Positions 17,694 through 26,811 are shown, counted from the stretch's first letter. The stretch: DNA of 64,000 nucleotides from G963663365 sp963663365 (GCA_963663365.2 CAXXIH010000001.1:1860001-1924000), one strand, 5' to 3'. A program made the numbers and translations. The notes: generated by a model from the letters alone, not told the origin.

Positions 17694-19376
17694 TCAATAT
17701 CCGTGTACTTTCTTCGCCAGAAATTCTTTGATGTCTTCGGGCGTATCACATCCTGTTGCTTTCGACACAACGATGTTGGTAATGACGGCCAGAGGCGCTC
17801 CCAGCCAGGCGAAGTACCAGGCATTCAAATAATACGACACGGTGGCATGTCCGGGCAGCACTACATTGATGCTTCCACACACAAAATAGACGAGTGCGAC
17901 TAATGAGACGGCGCCGCCCGCTACCAGGCCAGCCCAGGCTCCGGCCCGGTTAGAGCCGCTCCACCAGATACCGAGCAAGAACAGCGGGAAGATCGTGCAT
18001 CCGGCTAGAGAAAAGGCGACGGCGACCAACTGGGCAATCAAACCCAGTTTCATTAATGCAACGACCGTAACCGCAATGGCCATGAGAATGGTTCCGATGC
18101 GAGCCATCAGCATCTGTGTGCGCTCGGAAGCCTCAGGATTAATGACTTTGAAATATAGGTCGTGAGAAAAGGCGGATGCGCCTGCAACCAGCAACCCGGA
18201 TACTGTTGAAAATGCGGCGGATACGGCGCCAGCCGCAAGAAAGCCTACAACCAGCGGGAATACCTTGCCTAGCTGAGCTGTGTAAACGACGATAGCGTCC
18301 TTGGCTAATGCGCCAACTTCGGGATTTGAAGATAGGATTTTTCCAAACGCTGAATAAACGGGAGCGCTCCAGTAGAGAAGGCAAATAAAGAAAAGCCCCC
18401 AAACGACTGACCAGCGGGCATCCTTTGCGCGTGGGACCACATAAAAGCGTTGAATGACATGAGGTAATCCGGCTGTTCCGATCATCAGTGAGAAGCAGAT
18501 CGCCATCCACTGAAAAGCACTTTTGCCGGTGGCTGGATCCCAAGGCATCGCGAATTCGGGCGAGGGAAGAATGCCGAAATCGTGGCCCATGGAATTTACG
18601 CCCTTTCCGGGCTCCAAGCCGGTGACGATATCGGACACTGTCGAACCATAACCCACCTGGGGCAGGAGGAATGCATAGCCAAAGCTATAACATAGAATGA
18701 AGAGCGGAATCATGAAGGATACAATGATAATTACGTATTGTATCTGCATATTTTTCGTAACGCCCAGCATTCCCGAAATCAGTGTATAGGCGAGAACGAT
18801 GGAACTTCCAACGATAACAGCGTATGCATAATCGATTCCCAGAATCCACTTAAACATCAATCCAATGCCTGCGAACTGACCAACGCAGTAGGAAAAGGAT
18901 ATAAAAATCGCCAGGCAAGCCCCGAAAGCGCGAAGACCTTTTGAATAGTAACGATCCCCGATAAAGTCCGCCGCCGTATACTTTCCAAATCGGCGAATCT
19001 GCCCCGCCATGAGGATGAGCAGCAATACGTAACCTCCGGTCCAACCTACTACATACGAAAGTCCATGATATCCCGAACCGTACATGATGGCGGCCATTCC
19101 AAGAAACGAAGCGGCAGACATCCAGTTCGATGCGATCGCCATTCCCGCTCCCACGGGCGATATTTTCCGCCCCGCCGCCCAATAGGCTGAAGTATCTTTG
19201 GCTCGATTGAAAATTCCGACCAAAACAAAAGTCGAAAGCAGGATAATGAGAATGATGGCTGGGCCAACCTTGAAATTCCCTTCGAGTTGAGTGCTTTTCG
19301 CCGTTTGAGCGAAAGCGTCGCTGGTGATGGTTGATAGAAAGATCATTAAAAATAACGATTGATAGAATCGTAACAT
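17694..19376 (-). CDS. Sodium:solute symporter, acetate permease (ActP)-like
   Basis: A 560-residue member of the SSS family with an N-terminal signal-like segment and about 13 hydrophobic segments. It is closest by eye to cation/acetate symporters: AYWAAGRKISPVGAGMAIASNWMSAASFLGM contains the AGR and NWMSAASF landmarks of ActP, followed by GGYVLLLILMAG, TAADFIGDRYYSKGLR and AAGAVSAAFSTVSGLLVAGASAFSHDL. It should import a short-chain carboxylate with sodium across the inner membrane. It is preceded by its small partner (DUF4212-type, 32 bp gap) and lies near a CBS/DUF294 nucleotidyltransferase, a conserved neighbour of such symporters. AAGGAAG precedes the ATG. Confidence 0.93.
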   Translation of the reverse strand: MLRFYQSLFLMIFLSTITSDAFAQTAKSTQLEGNFKVGPAIILIILLSTFVLVGIFNRAKDTSAYWAAGRKISPVGAGMAIASNWMSAASFLGMAAIMYGSGYHGLSYVVGWTGGYVLLLILMAGQIRRFGKYTAADFIGDRYYSKGLRAFGACLAIFISFSYCVGQFAGIGLMFKWILGIDYAYAVIVGSSIVLAYTLISGMLGVTKNMQIQYVIIIVSFMIPLFILCYSFGYAFLLPQVGYGSTVSDIVTGLEPGKGVNSMGHDFGILPSPEFAMPWDPATGKSAFQWMAICFSLMIGTAGLPHVIQRFYVVPRAKDARWSVVWGLFFICLLYWSAPVYSAFGKILSSNPEVGALAKDAIVVYTAQLGKVFPLVVGFLAAGAVSAAFSTVSGLLVAGASAFSHDLYFKVINPEASERTQMLMARIGTILMAIAVTVVALMKLGLIAQLVAVAFSLAGCTIFPLFLLGIWWSGSNRAGAWAGLVAGGAVSLVALVYFVCGSINVVLPGHATVSYYLNAWYFAWLGAPLAVITNIVVSKATGCDTPEDIKEFLAKKVHGY

Positions 19377-19408
19377 GCTAGTCTTCCTTTATTGTGTGTC
19401 CGCAACAA

Positions 19409-20161
19409 TTATTCATCCGCAAAATCGTATTTTGCATTCAATCTGTCCGTCGCATATGCATAGATTAGGCAGAGGGCTACGAATAGAATCAGAAGAAATT
19501 GTGCTGTATACCAGTAGTGGAATGGGAAGCCTAAAAACTTGAAATCGGTTAAGGCGCTTTGGTTATGCACGAGGTACAATTTCATAATCTCCGGAATGTC
19601 GGCGCTCAATTGGGGCTCGCCACCCGAAACCAAAGACATGGGCAATAAATCCGCTCGTAATTTGTCAAATCCGGTGGATTGCAGACCTATGGCTTGGGCA
19701 GCTTGTGCGACAGTTTCTTGCTTTTTCGAGGCGTCGGTGAGATTGGCTAAAAAGGTCTCCCTTTGCTCGACCGGTAATAACGTCAACACGGATTGTGTAA
19801 GTGTTTTTTGCAGGATTTCTTTGTGTTCGGCATTTAGGGCGACGTTTTTGCCAAGAACGGATAGAATGGCTTTTGAAAAAACCTGCTTTTGGGCCGTACT
19901 CGCACTCTGGTTTTGCACGTCATGCCAAACTTCCTGGAAAGTGACGTAACTGTCTTCCGGAGCCGGTTGATTAAAAATGCAAAGCATGAACTGGAATCCA
20001 AAAACGGCGATCCCCCAAACCAAAATCATGACGATAATCATCTTCATGTCGGCTCGGGAATGCTCTGTCTTTGGCTTGAAAAAGTTGACATCGTAGCGAT
20101 GAGAATCGGATCCTGTTGCGGATTGATTCTCATGGCCAGGATTATCAGGTTGTTGATTCAT
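19409..20161 (-). CDS. DUF4212-type symporter small subunit with a large insertion
   Basis: 250 residues, compared with about 90 for usual DUF4212 proteins. A soluble N-terminus is followed by one membrane helix (about 40-63, MIIVMILVWGIAVFGFQF), then about 130 residues of helical, Gln/Leu-rich soluble sequence (VLGKNVALNAEHKEILQKTL), then the conserved end FPFHYWYTAQFLLILFVAL with LIYAYATDRLN. Small subunits of this type pair with SSS transporters and are encoded just upstream of them, as here. The insertion between the two helices would lie outside the membrane and is not part of the usual domain. AGAAGG precedes the ATG. Confidence 0.8.
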   Translation of the reverse strand: MNQQPDNPGHENQSATGSDSHRYDVNFFKPKTEHSRADMKMIIVMILVWGIAVFGFQFMLCIFNQPAPEDSYVTFQEVWHDVQNQSASTAQKQVFSKAILSVLGKNVALNAEHKEILQKTLTQSVLTLLPVEQRETFLANLTDASKKQETVAQAAQAIGLQSTGFDKLRADLLPMSLVSGGEPQLSADIPEIMKLYLVHNQSALTDFKFLGFPFHYWYTAQFLLILFVALCLIYAYATDRLNAKYDFADE

Positions 20162-20196
20162 TCCTTCTCACCTCAATTAATTGTTGGTTTGATTTA

Positions 20197-20230
20197 AACG
20201 CAGCCACGCCCCGAGAGGCGTGGCTGCGTT
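20197..20230. promoter_or_regulatory. Stable hairpin in the leader of the symporter operon
   Basis: Perfect 14-bp stem AACGCAGCCACGCC/GGCGTGGCTGCGTT with a 6-base loop, 36 bp before the DUF4212 start. On the minus strand it ends in TTTAAAT, so it could terminate or attenuate transcription into the operon. Alternatively it ended an older gene now replaced by insertion-sequence fragments. Confidence 0.6.
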
Positions 20231-20243
20231 AATGCACATGAGG

Positions 20244-20554
20244 GTACCCCGAAATCCGGTCCATCGAGAACTTAGAGAATCGGGGAGGAGACCTCGCTTC
20301 TTTCGTTTCTTTGTGCGTAGAGACAGGTATTTATTATGATAGATTCGAAAAAGAACCTTATGACTGATTCACCAACCTTAACGGCAAAATATCACATGAA
20401 TTCTTTTGTAACCATATCGAACACACGTCTTCGCTATCTGTAAAACGTTGTATCGTTAATCCCCCATCTTACGGCTAATGCCGACAATCTCATCCCCAGA
20501 TTCCGTTTACCGAAGAGCATACACGATCTGCTTCTCGCGGTGCCGCCACTTCAT
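20244..20554 (-). pseudogene. IS3-family transposase remnants (orfA and start of orfB)
   Basis: On the minus strand ATG 20552-20554 begins MKWRHREKQIVYALR-stop-TESGDEIVGISRKMG, matching the IS3 OrfA helix-turn-helix (Q.VYALRQAE.G..V..ICRK.G). Further on, RIYHNKYLSLRTKKRKKR resembles the OrfB segment RLYREEGL.LRRKRRKKR, followed by a WTGFRGTL stretch like W.MDFV.D.L. Stops and deletions between the pieces show long decay. Confidence 0.65.
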
Positions 20555-20729
20555 CGATGAATCTCCTTGCCCTGGAGACCATCCTACGCCCAATCTCCTT
20601 ACGTAGCCTGATGGTGGAAAGCACGATGTTCAAAATTATGTACAAGTGTTGCTTGAGTGGATTACCTGGAGTGCTTGTCTCGGTGTCCGTTCTGTCAATT
20701 TCTCCAGGATTCCTTCTCCAGGATTCCGT

Positions 20730-20975
20730 TTACGAATGGAATGCCTCGGTGATATTGAGAATCCGGTGATAGGCATTGATTGGACGCCAGTGTTTTTCGG
20801 CCTCGGCGGCAAGTTTAAAGACCATCATAGGGGCGGCTATTCCGGAACAACATCCTTTGGCCTATCGAGTCCGATGCCATACACAAAGAGGTAGACATAG
20901 CCTTTGCCTGAGAGATTCCGCCGACTCCATAGGCTCAACCTGCAGGCCCATCGTTTCCCCAAACGGACAATGAGA
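20730..20975 (-). pseudogene. IS256 (Mutator)-family transposase remnants
   Basis: Two pieces on the minus strand: SRRNLSGKGYVYLFVYGIGL (compare the IS256 motif R.LSGK.YVYLW.DGI) and, after a gap, MVFKLAAEAEKHWRPINAY (compare KLA..AEKRWRRL.GY near the C-terminus). The first catalytic Asp is replaced by Tyr and stops interrupt the frame. The material between and up to 21240 holds nothing else I can identify. Confidence 0.6.
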
Positions 20976-21243
20976 CCGGATGCTTGGTGACCGAGTATCG
21001 GCTCTATGGCATTCTCTCACGCCCTCGACTCTCCAATGGGATAACCGTATCCTTTAATTTCATGATCATTCTTTCCTTGAATCTTCCTCAAAGGATTGGC
21101 TTTAGAAACCAAAGGATACGCTCATCCTTCTTTAACCTTCAACACACAACTTTCGGTCATATCTCCTTTCTGTATTTATCTCTGCATACAGACATTACTT
21201 CTCGAATGAGTTATATTAATTATGACCGGCAACAAATATTTTA

Positions 21244-24153
21244 ATGGATTTGGCCATGTCGACGCCAAACAGCAACGTCTCTATTGTTCGTATTATCCTC
21301 ACAACTCTCCTCACGATTTGCTTATTTACAATTACTCTTTTTTTTATAATCATACCGGCGTTTGAAAAGACAATTCTGGATCGAAAACGCGAAATGATCT
21401 GTGAGCTGACCAATGCGGCCTGGAGCGTTCTCGCCGAGTTGCACGCCGAAGAACAAGAGGGTGATCTTACCCGAGAGCAAGCGCAGCGGAGGGCAATCGA
21501 GCGGATACGATTTTTACGGTATGGCGACGAACGAAAGGACTATTTCTGGATTACGGATATGGAGCCGCGAATGATCGTTCATCCGTATCTCCAGGAACTC
21601 AATGGCCAAAGTCTAGTAGACTACGAAGATCCAAGCGGGAAAAAGCTATTTCTCGAATTTGTGAACGTCGTTAGAGAGAATGAACACGGCTATGTTGATT
21701 ACATGTGGCAATGGAAAGACGACGATACGCGCATTGTACCCAAACTATCCTATGTGAAAGGATTCCATCCATGGGGGTGGATTATCGGCACGGGCATCTA
21801 CATTGAAGATGTAAAAGAAGAAATAGCCACCATCACCAAACGCATTATTCTCATCAGCGTTGGCATTACGATTTTAATAGCGTTATTGCTGACATTCACA
21901 ACTCTGCAAAGCCTGGCTATTGAAAAAAATAAAAGACAGGCCGAAGAGGCTTTGAGAATATCCCGTGAGAAATATAAAATTCTTGTCGAATCGGCGACCG
22001 AGGGTGTTATCATGATCGTCGATAACAAAGTCTTCTATTCCAATAACACCTCGCTCGAGATGTTGGGGTATCAGGCGCATGAATTCCAGAACATTCCACT
22101 AGAACGTATTATTCCCGACCACCCTGTAAATTCCTCCTGGATTGATTTTATCGATGACAAACCTATTCCTGAGCAGTACTCGGCTCAGCTCATACGCAAA
22201 GACGGAACCACATTGAATGTCCTCCTTTCAACCGCCAAGATAACGTTTGCCGGCAAACAGGCGATTATATTGACGGCGAAAGATTTCACGTCTCAGCAAC
22301 AACTCGAAGAGCAGTTGGGGGAGAGCAAGGAGAAGTTTGAAACGCTCGTGAACAACATCAGTATGGGCGTTTTCCGGGCGGTGTTCGGGAAAAAAGGAAG
22401 AATTATCGAAGCGAATCCAGCGGCCTTGCAGATTTTCGGATTTCAGGAATACGAACTTTTATTTAATACGCCGTTCCGGGATTTGATTCAGGACGAAGAC
22501 GATTGCGAACAGTTTTTTCTCGAATTGGATATCAATCACTCCATAAAGAACAGAATCATCTGCATTCAAAGAAAAGATGGGAGTATTTTGACCGCCTCCA
22601 TATCGGCTGTCGTAACTACGGGTGAGAACGCAAAGCAGAGATATTTTGACGCTATCGTTGAGGATATAACCGCCCAGAAGAAGAGCGAGGAGGAACGCGA
22701 AGACTTAATCGTTGAATTGCAGACAGCTTTGCTTTACCTGAACCAACCGATCCGGCACTCGCTTCGTGAATTGACTGCCTGCGGCATGAATCAATCCATA
22801 CGCAAAGCGGCGGCATTAATGACGAAACATAATACGACGGCCATTTTGGTTCAATCGGAAAACAATTCCTATATCGGAATTGTAACGGACAGTGACATCC
22901 GCCAGCGAGTTGTTGCAAATAGCGTGGATTTCGAGCGTCCCGTGTTCGAGATCATGAGCTCACCGTTGGTAACCATATCGGATCACGCTCTCTTGTATGA
23001 AGCAGCATTCGTAATGCAGGAGAATGCCATTCGCCACTTGGCTGTGAGGGATCATTCTGGGAAGATCGTGAGTCTTTTAACGGAAAAGGAGATATTGAAA
23101 GTCCATCGGTATTCATCGGCGATTCTCATTCAGGAAATACAAAACGCTGAGACTCTCGAGGAAATTGTGGAAGGACGTGAACGCCTCCCAAGGCTTGTAA
23201 AAGCCCTGATCGATAGTGGCGCGAACGTACGAAGCATTACTCGTATAATTACGATAGCATCTGATACAATTGTATACAAAATTTTGAATAGGGCGCTGAA
23301 AGAGCTCGGGCAGCCGCCAACGCATTTTGCATTTATCGCTCTAGGCAGCGAGGGAAGAGAAGAGCAAACATTATATACGGATCAGGATAATGCAATTATC
23401 TTTGATGATGTTGCGCCCGATCAACTTGAGCAGGTGCAATCCTATTTCCTCGAATTAGCGCAAAGGCTCTGTACCGAATTGGATCAGGCGGGGTACGCGC
23501 TTTGCAAGGGAGAGGTGATGGCCATGAATCCGAGGTGGTGCCAACCTCTTTCTGTTTGGAAAGACTATTTTGGCGATTGGATTATGAACGCAGATCCGCA
23601 AGCACTGCTTGATGTCAAAATCTTCTTTGATTACCGTTTCCTGTTCGGTGCGGAGGAATTAGTAAATCGGCTTACAAGCCACTTGCATAAAGTGTCCGAA
23701 GGGAAATCCGCATTTTATCAGCATCTCGCCTTAAATACACTTCAATTCAAACCGCCGCTAGGATTCTTTGGGAAAATTGTTGTCCAAACAAAGGATGGGC
23801 ATCCCGAGACATTCGATATAAAGGAGGCCATGCTCCCAATCGTTGATTTCGCTCGTGTTTACGCATTGAAATATCGCATTCGGGAAACGAATACGCTTGA
23901 TCGCTATGAGAAGATTTTTGAAAAGAACATCTTGACCAAGAGCAGTTATGAGAATGCCGTGCAAGCATATAATTTTATGATGCAATTACGGTTTAAACAC
24001 CAGGCGGCCTATTTGAACGAAAACAAGCCACCAGATAATTTCGTTAATCCTAAATCGTTGACCAATATCGAGCAGGCGATGCTTAAAAAGATGTTCTCTC
24101 ATATTACGCAGTTTCAGTCGCGCCTGAGTTCTGATTTCACCGGATTGGCGTGA
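21244..24153 (+). CDS. Cache-PAS-PAS-CBS-DUF294 nucleotidyltransferase sensor protein
   Basis: A 969-residue membrane sensor. A first helix (about 14-38) and second helix (about 193-215) enclose a periplasmic Cache domain (ERKDYFWITDMEPRMIVHP, FHPWGWIIGTGIYIEDV) of the type that binds small carboxylates. Then come two PAS domains (about 235-355 and 360-480) and paired CBS domains (about 515-640: AALMTKHNTTAILV, IGIVTDSDIRQRVV, RHLAVRDHSGKIVSLLTEKE). A nucleotidyltransferase follows with GSEGREEQTLYTDQDN (near 700), then the DUF294 C-terminal helical domain. CBS-DUF294 proteins commonly accompany DUF4212/SSS carboxylate symporters, as 1.1 kb away here, but usually lack the Cache and PAS parts. 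Inference: outside ligand sensing is linked to nucleotidylylation that controls uptake. No strong ribosome-binding site is seen; a second ATG lies four codons in. Confidence 0.88.
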   Translation: MDLAMSTPNSNVSIVRIILTTLLTICLFTITLFFIIIPAFEKTILDRKREMICELTNAAWSVLAELHAEEQEGDLTREQAQRRAIERIRFLRYGDERKDYFWITDMEPRMIVHPYLQELNGQSLVDYEDPSGKKLFLEFVNVVRENEHGYVDYMWQWKDDDTRIVPKLSYVKGFHPWGWIIGTGIYIEDVKEEIATITKRIILISVGITILIALLLTFTTLQSLAIEKNKRQAEEALRISREKYKILVESATEGVIMIVDNKVFYSNNTSLEMLGYQAHEFQNIPLERIIPDHPVNSSWIDFIDDKPIPEQYSAQLIRKDGTTLNVLLSTAKITFAGKQAIILTAKDFTSQQQLEEQLGESKEKFETLVNNISMGVFRAVFGKKGRIIEANPAALQIFGFQEYELLFNTPFRDLIQDEDDCEQFFLELDINHSIKNRIICIQRKDGSILTASISAVVTTGENAKQRYFDAIVEDITAQKKSEEEREDLIVELQTALLYLNQPIRHSLRELTACGMNQSIRKAAALMTKHNTTAILVQSENNSYIGIVTDSDIRQRVVANSVDFERPVFEIMSSPLVTISDHALLYEAAFVMQENAIRHLAVRDHSGKIVSLLTEKEILKVHRYSSAILIQEIQNAETLEEIVEGRERLPRLVKALIDSGANVRSITRIITIASDTIVYKILNRALKELGQPPTHFAFIALGSEGREEQTLYTDQDNAIIFDDVAPDQLEQVQSYFLELAQRLCTELDQAGYALCKGEVMAMNPRWCQPLSVWKDYFGDWIMNADPQALLDVKIFFDYRFLFGAEELVNRLTSHLHKVSEGKSAFYQHLALNTLQFKPPLGFFGKIVVQTKDGHPETFDIKEAMLPIVDFARVYALKYRIRETNTLDRYEKIFEKNILTKSSYENAVQAYNFMMQLRFKHQAAYLNENKPPDNFVNPKSLTNIEQAMLKKMFSHITQFQSRLSSDFTGLA

Positions 24154-24156
24154 TGT

Positions 24157-24969
24157 CTAGGTTTGCGAGTAATATTGAAGGAATTTTTGCGCTGCGTGAT
24201 GAGGCGCCATCTGGAAGCACTCAGAGACGTAGGGACCATCATAGGCAAGGTCTTTTAAGGCTTGCATGATTTTTGTCCAGGGGACAGAGCCTTTACCGAT
24301 ATTCAAGTGCTCATCATGAACACCTGTATTATCGTGATAGTGAACGTTAAGTAGCTTTGAGCCGAAACGGTCAATATAAGCCAATGCTCCCTCAGTTGTG
24401 TTGGCATGGCCAATGTCGAGACAAAAACCAATCCATTCAGATTGGATCTCGTCAAAAATGATTTCGAAATCCTTCACGCAATCGCCAAGAAAATATATTT
24501 CTGATCCCTCTTTTGGCGATGTGGCGTTCTCAAGCGCCAATGGAATGTTCCATTGGCGACAGTTTTCAGCGATCGCATTGATACTCTGTACGACCGTATC
24601 CAACATTTGTTTACGCAACCAGGGCCATGAGACCAATCCGTGAAAAGTCCCCAAATGACAAGTGAGGTGTGTGGCATTTGTCATATGGGCGAGGGACAAG
24701 CATTTATTGATGAGAGTTATATTCGATTTGCGGATGAAAGGGATACGTTCGGCGAGATTCAGTGTATAGGGGGCATGGAAACTCAGATCAATGTTTGCAT
24801 CTTGGGAGAATTCCCTTAAGCGTGCAATTCGCTTGGATGTGAAAGACTGGATAATTGAATGATCCTTGATGAGATCGATTTCTAAATGCCGAATATCATG
24901 TTCTACGGTGTAAGCGAAATACTCCTCCACTGGTTTTTCATAGACGTTGAATCCGAATTTTAATCTCAT
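24157..24969 (-). CDS. Sugar phosphate isomerase/epimerase-like TIM barrel (AP endonuclease 2 family)
   Basis: 270 residues from ATG 24967-24969 (MRLKFGFNVYEKPVEE). An in-frame start 35 codons earlier would translate sequence belonging to dispersed repeat R2, so the later start is preferred. Metal-binding landmarks of the xylose-isomerase-like barrel are present: LSFHAPY, ALENAT (Glu), CLDIGHANT (Asp and His), LNVHYHDNTG (His) and YVSECF (Glu). Family members isomerise or epimerise sugars or inositols, or act as endonuclease IV; the latter is unlikely because its zinc-rich signature set is incomplete. It converges with the Cache-PAS sensor gene with 3 bp between stops and no terminator. Confidence 0.85.
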   Translation of the reverse strand: MRLKFGFNVYEKPVEEYFAYTVEHDIRHLEIDLIKDHSIIQSFTSKRIARLREFSQDANIDLSFHAPYTLNLAERIPFIRKSNITLINKCLSLAHMTNATHLTCHLGTFHGLVSWPWLRKQMLDTVVQSINAIAENCRQWNIPLALENATSPKEGSEIYFLGDCVKDFEIIFDEIQSEWIGFCLDIGHANTTEGALAYIDRFGSKLLNVHYHDNTGVHDEHLNIGKGSVPWTKIMQALKDLAYDGPYVSECFQMAPHHAAQKFLQYYSQT

Positions 24970-24996
24970 GAATCTAGACTTAATAGAATGCAAAGG

Positions 24997-25106
24997 CGGC
25001 ATCCGAAGTGTCTTGGTGGAATCTCGCTGTGTTGTCTTCTCGCGGCCTGCGCCACTCACTATCCGTGAGTTCATTCTCCATTTTGTCCATTATATTTGCA
25101 GAATCT
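24997..25106. repeat. Dispersed repeat R2, copy 2
   Basis: It shares GGCGGCATCCG, GCGGCCTGCGCCACTCAC and an AT-rich tail (ATATTTGCAGAATCT) with the copy at 15976-16057. It overlaps the upstream in-frame extension of the isomerase frame, which argues against that extension being coding. Confidence 0.5.
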
Positions 25107-25352
25107 ATTTATGTTGAGAATGGAGATTTTCTCGTTCATACCTAAACAAAGTTCATATTTCTTTTGGAAGGCAATAATCGACAATCAGAAATTTGGCATG
25201 CACCGAAATAATGAACAATTAATTTTGAAGACTCTGACAGGAAGCGGGTAGCGATCTATTTTGCAGGCCGGTATCTAGAATGACACGGCCATGGCCATGT
25301 TGATTCTGTGCTTGCGAGGTTGGAGAATCGGCAAGCCGCAAGGAGATGGTTC

Positions 25353-25439
25353 ATGGGTGGCTGCCGGCATATGGTGATCGGCCGGCAATTCGAAGCGTCA
25401 ATCCAGATGATGTGGTTGGCCATCGAGGTTTTTGGCTGA
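25353..25439 (+). pseudogene. Truncated duplicate of a DinB gene start
   Basis: ATG 25353 with AAGGAG upstream begins a frame whose codons line up one-to-one with the DinB gene at 16883: HMVIGRQFEASIQMMWLAIE against QIVIERQFAAAVQMMWAAIK. It stops at TGA 25437-25439 after 28 codons. The ribosome-binding site and start context are also duplicated. The rest of the gene is missing. Otherwise the 25107-25538 interval shows nothing recognisable. Confidence 0.7.
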
Positions 25440-25538
25440 CTGGCTTCATTTCGCCGCTTGGTGTGGGCATGAATCTTAGTATACTGACACTCAACACTCG
25501 GCGGCCTGCTGCCAGGACTAGCCAACGGGAGAACTCAA

Positions 25539-26543
25539 ATGCACAGACAAGCACGGCGTAATCTTTTCTCCATTCTCGGAATCGTAGCGCTTACTCTCAC
25601 ACTGATAGGCTGCCAGTCGTTTTCGCCAACAGAAACGATTGAAAACGGTTCGTTCTCAATCATTGTCCTGCCGGACACGCAGAACTACACAGACTCAAGC
25701 TTCGATGGGAAACCGCAGTACTTTTATGACCAAACGCAATGGATTAAGGAGAACAAGAACCGTCTAAACATTGTCATGGTTGCCCATGTTGGAGACATCG
25801 TCCAACATCCTTCATCCACCCCGGAGTGGTCCATCGCCAGCAAGGCGTTCGAGACAATCGACGCCGAAGTACCCTACATTCTTTGTCTCGGAAACCATGA
25901 CATCCTCGGCGGCCGGGAAACGACATCTCCCATTGGCCACACATACTTGAATACGTATTTTCCTCCGTCGCGTTTTGTCGAAAATACTCTTTATAAAAAG
26001 AACTTCGGTTTGGACATCGATTCGCATTTTCTAGAGCTGGGAAAATGCGATAATTACTATCTCTATTTCGAAGGCGGCGGCGAAAAATTCCTTATCTTGG
26101 CATTGGAATTTAAGCCCCGGGTCGAAACGCTCAGTTGGGCCAACGAAGTCGTTTCGGCCCATCCGGATCGTCGTTGCATTATTCTCACGCACGGTTATCT
26201 GAACGCACAGGGAGAACACGCCATAGGAAGCAACTCCATCGTGGGGAGTAACCCGCAGCAGATTTGGGAGGGATTTGTCCGCCAACATCAGAACATACTC
26301 GTCGTACTGTGTGGGCATGTTTTAGGAGAAGCATCCATCACCCGAACCGGCGCCGCCGGAAACAGGGTGCACGAAATTCTTGTTGACTACCAAAACGAAT
26401 ACATCGGCGACGGTGGGCATGGCTATCTGCGTGTCTTGACTTTTTACCCGGACCGGAAAGTAATTGAGAATCGCACCTACTCACCCAGCTTTGGCGACTA
26501 TTTGACGAGGCCCAAGAGCCAGTTTTTACTTAAATATGAATGA
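25539..26543 (+). CDS. Lipoprotein metallophosphoesterase
   Basis: 334 residues. A lipoprotein signal (LTLIGC, lipobox Cys about residue 25) anchors it to a membrane, probably facing the periplasm or surface. The calcineurin-like metal motifs occur in order: LPDTQNY (the D-x-Q form of motif I), HVGDIV, LGNHDI, LTHGYL and CGHVLGEA. These secreted D-x-Q proteins are common beside glycan-degradation genes in environmental bacteria. The substrate could be a phosphodiester, a phosphorylated glycan or a nucleotide. GGGAG lies about 7 bp before the ATG. Confidence 0.9.
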   Translation: MHRQARRNLFSILGIVALTLTLIGCQSFSPTETIENGSFSIIVLPDTQNYTDSSFDGKPQYFYDQTQWIKENKNRLNIVMVAHVGDIVQHPSSTPEWSIASKAFETIDAEVPYILCLGNHDILGGRETTSPIGHTYLNTYFPPSRFVENTLYKKNFGLDIDSHFLELGKCDNYYLYFEGGGEKFLILALEFKPRVETLSWANEVVSAHPDRRCIILTHGYLNAQGEHAIGSNSIVGSNPQQIWEGFVRQHQNILVVLCGHVLGEASITRTGAAGNRVHEILVDYQNEYIGDGGHGYLRVLTFYPDRKVIENRTYSPSFGDYLTRPKSQFLLKYE

Positions 26544-26704
26544 GCGGCGGCACGACTCTAACGGACAAAAACGCTACGGAATGAGAAAATCACGTTGGGC
26601 CGGTATGGAAGACATCCATGCTTAGAGGCTAATGGGGTGTTGATCTCCTGGGCGCAGGTCAGACTATCCAGCCGAAGTGCAACTATTCGATTGCCTAGAG
26701 GATA

Positions 26705-26797
26705 GATTGCGGTCCGATTTGTGGTTAACAGGCACATCCGTACCTATCTTTATTGGATAATTTTTCCGCTATTGGCATAGGCAGGTAATCGAGAGCC
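26705..26797. repeat. Dispersed repeat R1, copy lacking the 5' part
   Basis: It begins at GATTGCGGTCCGATTTGTGG and continues through AACAGGCACAT, CTTTATTGGATAATTTTTCC and GCTATTGGCATAGGCAGG. This matches the 3' two-thirds of 17483-17640. The rest of 26544-26811 holds no recognisable feature. Confidence 0.6.
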
Positions 26798-26811
26798 CTG
26801 AATCTATATCC

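Noticed and set aside
24970..25074. N-terminal extension of the sugar isomerase
   Set aside because: The extra 35 codons correspond to dispersed repeat R2 and have no family similarity; the barrel starts at MRLKFGFN.
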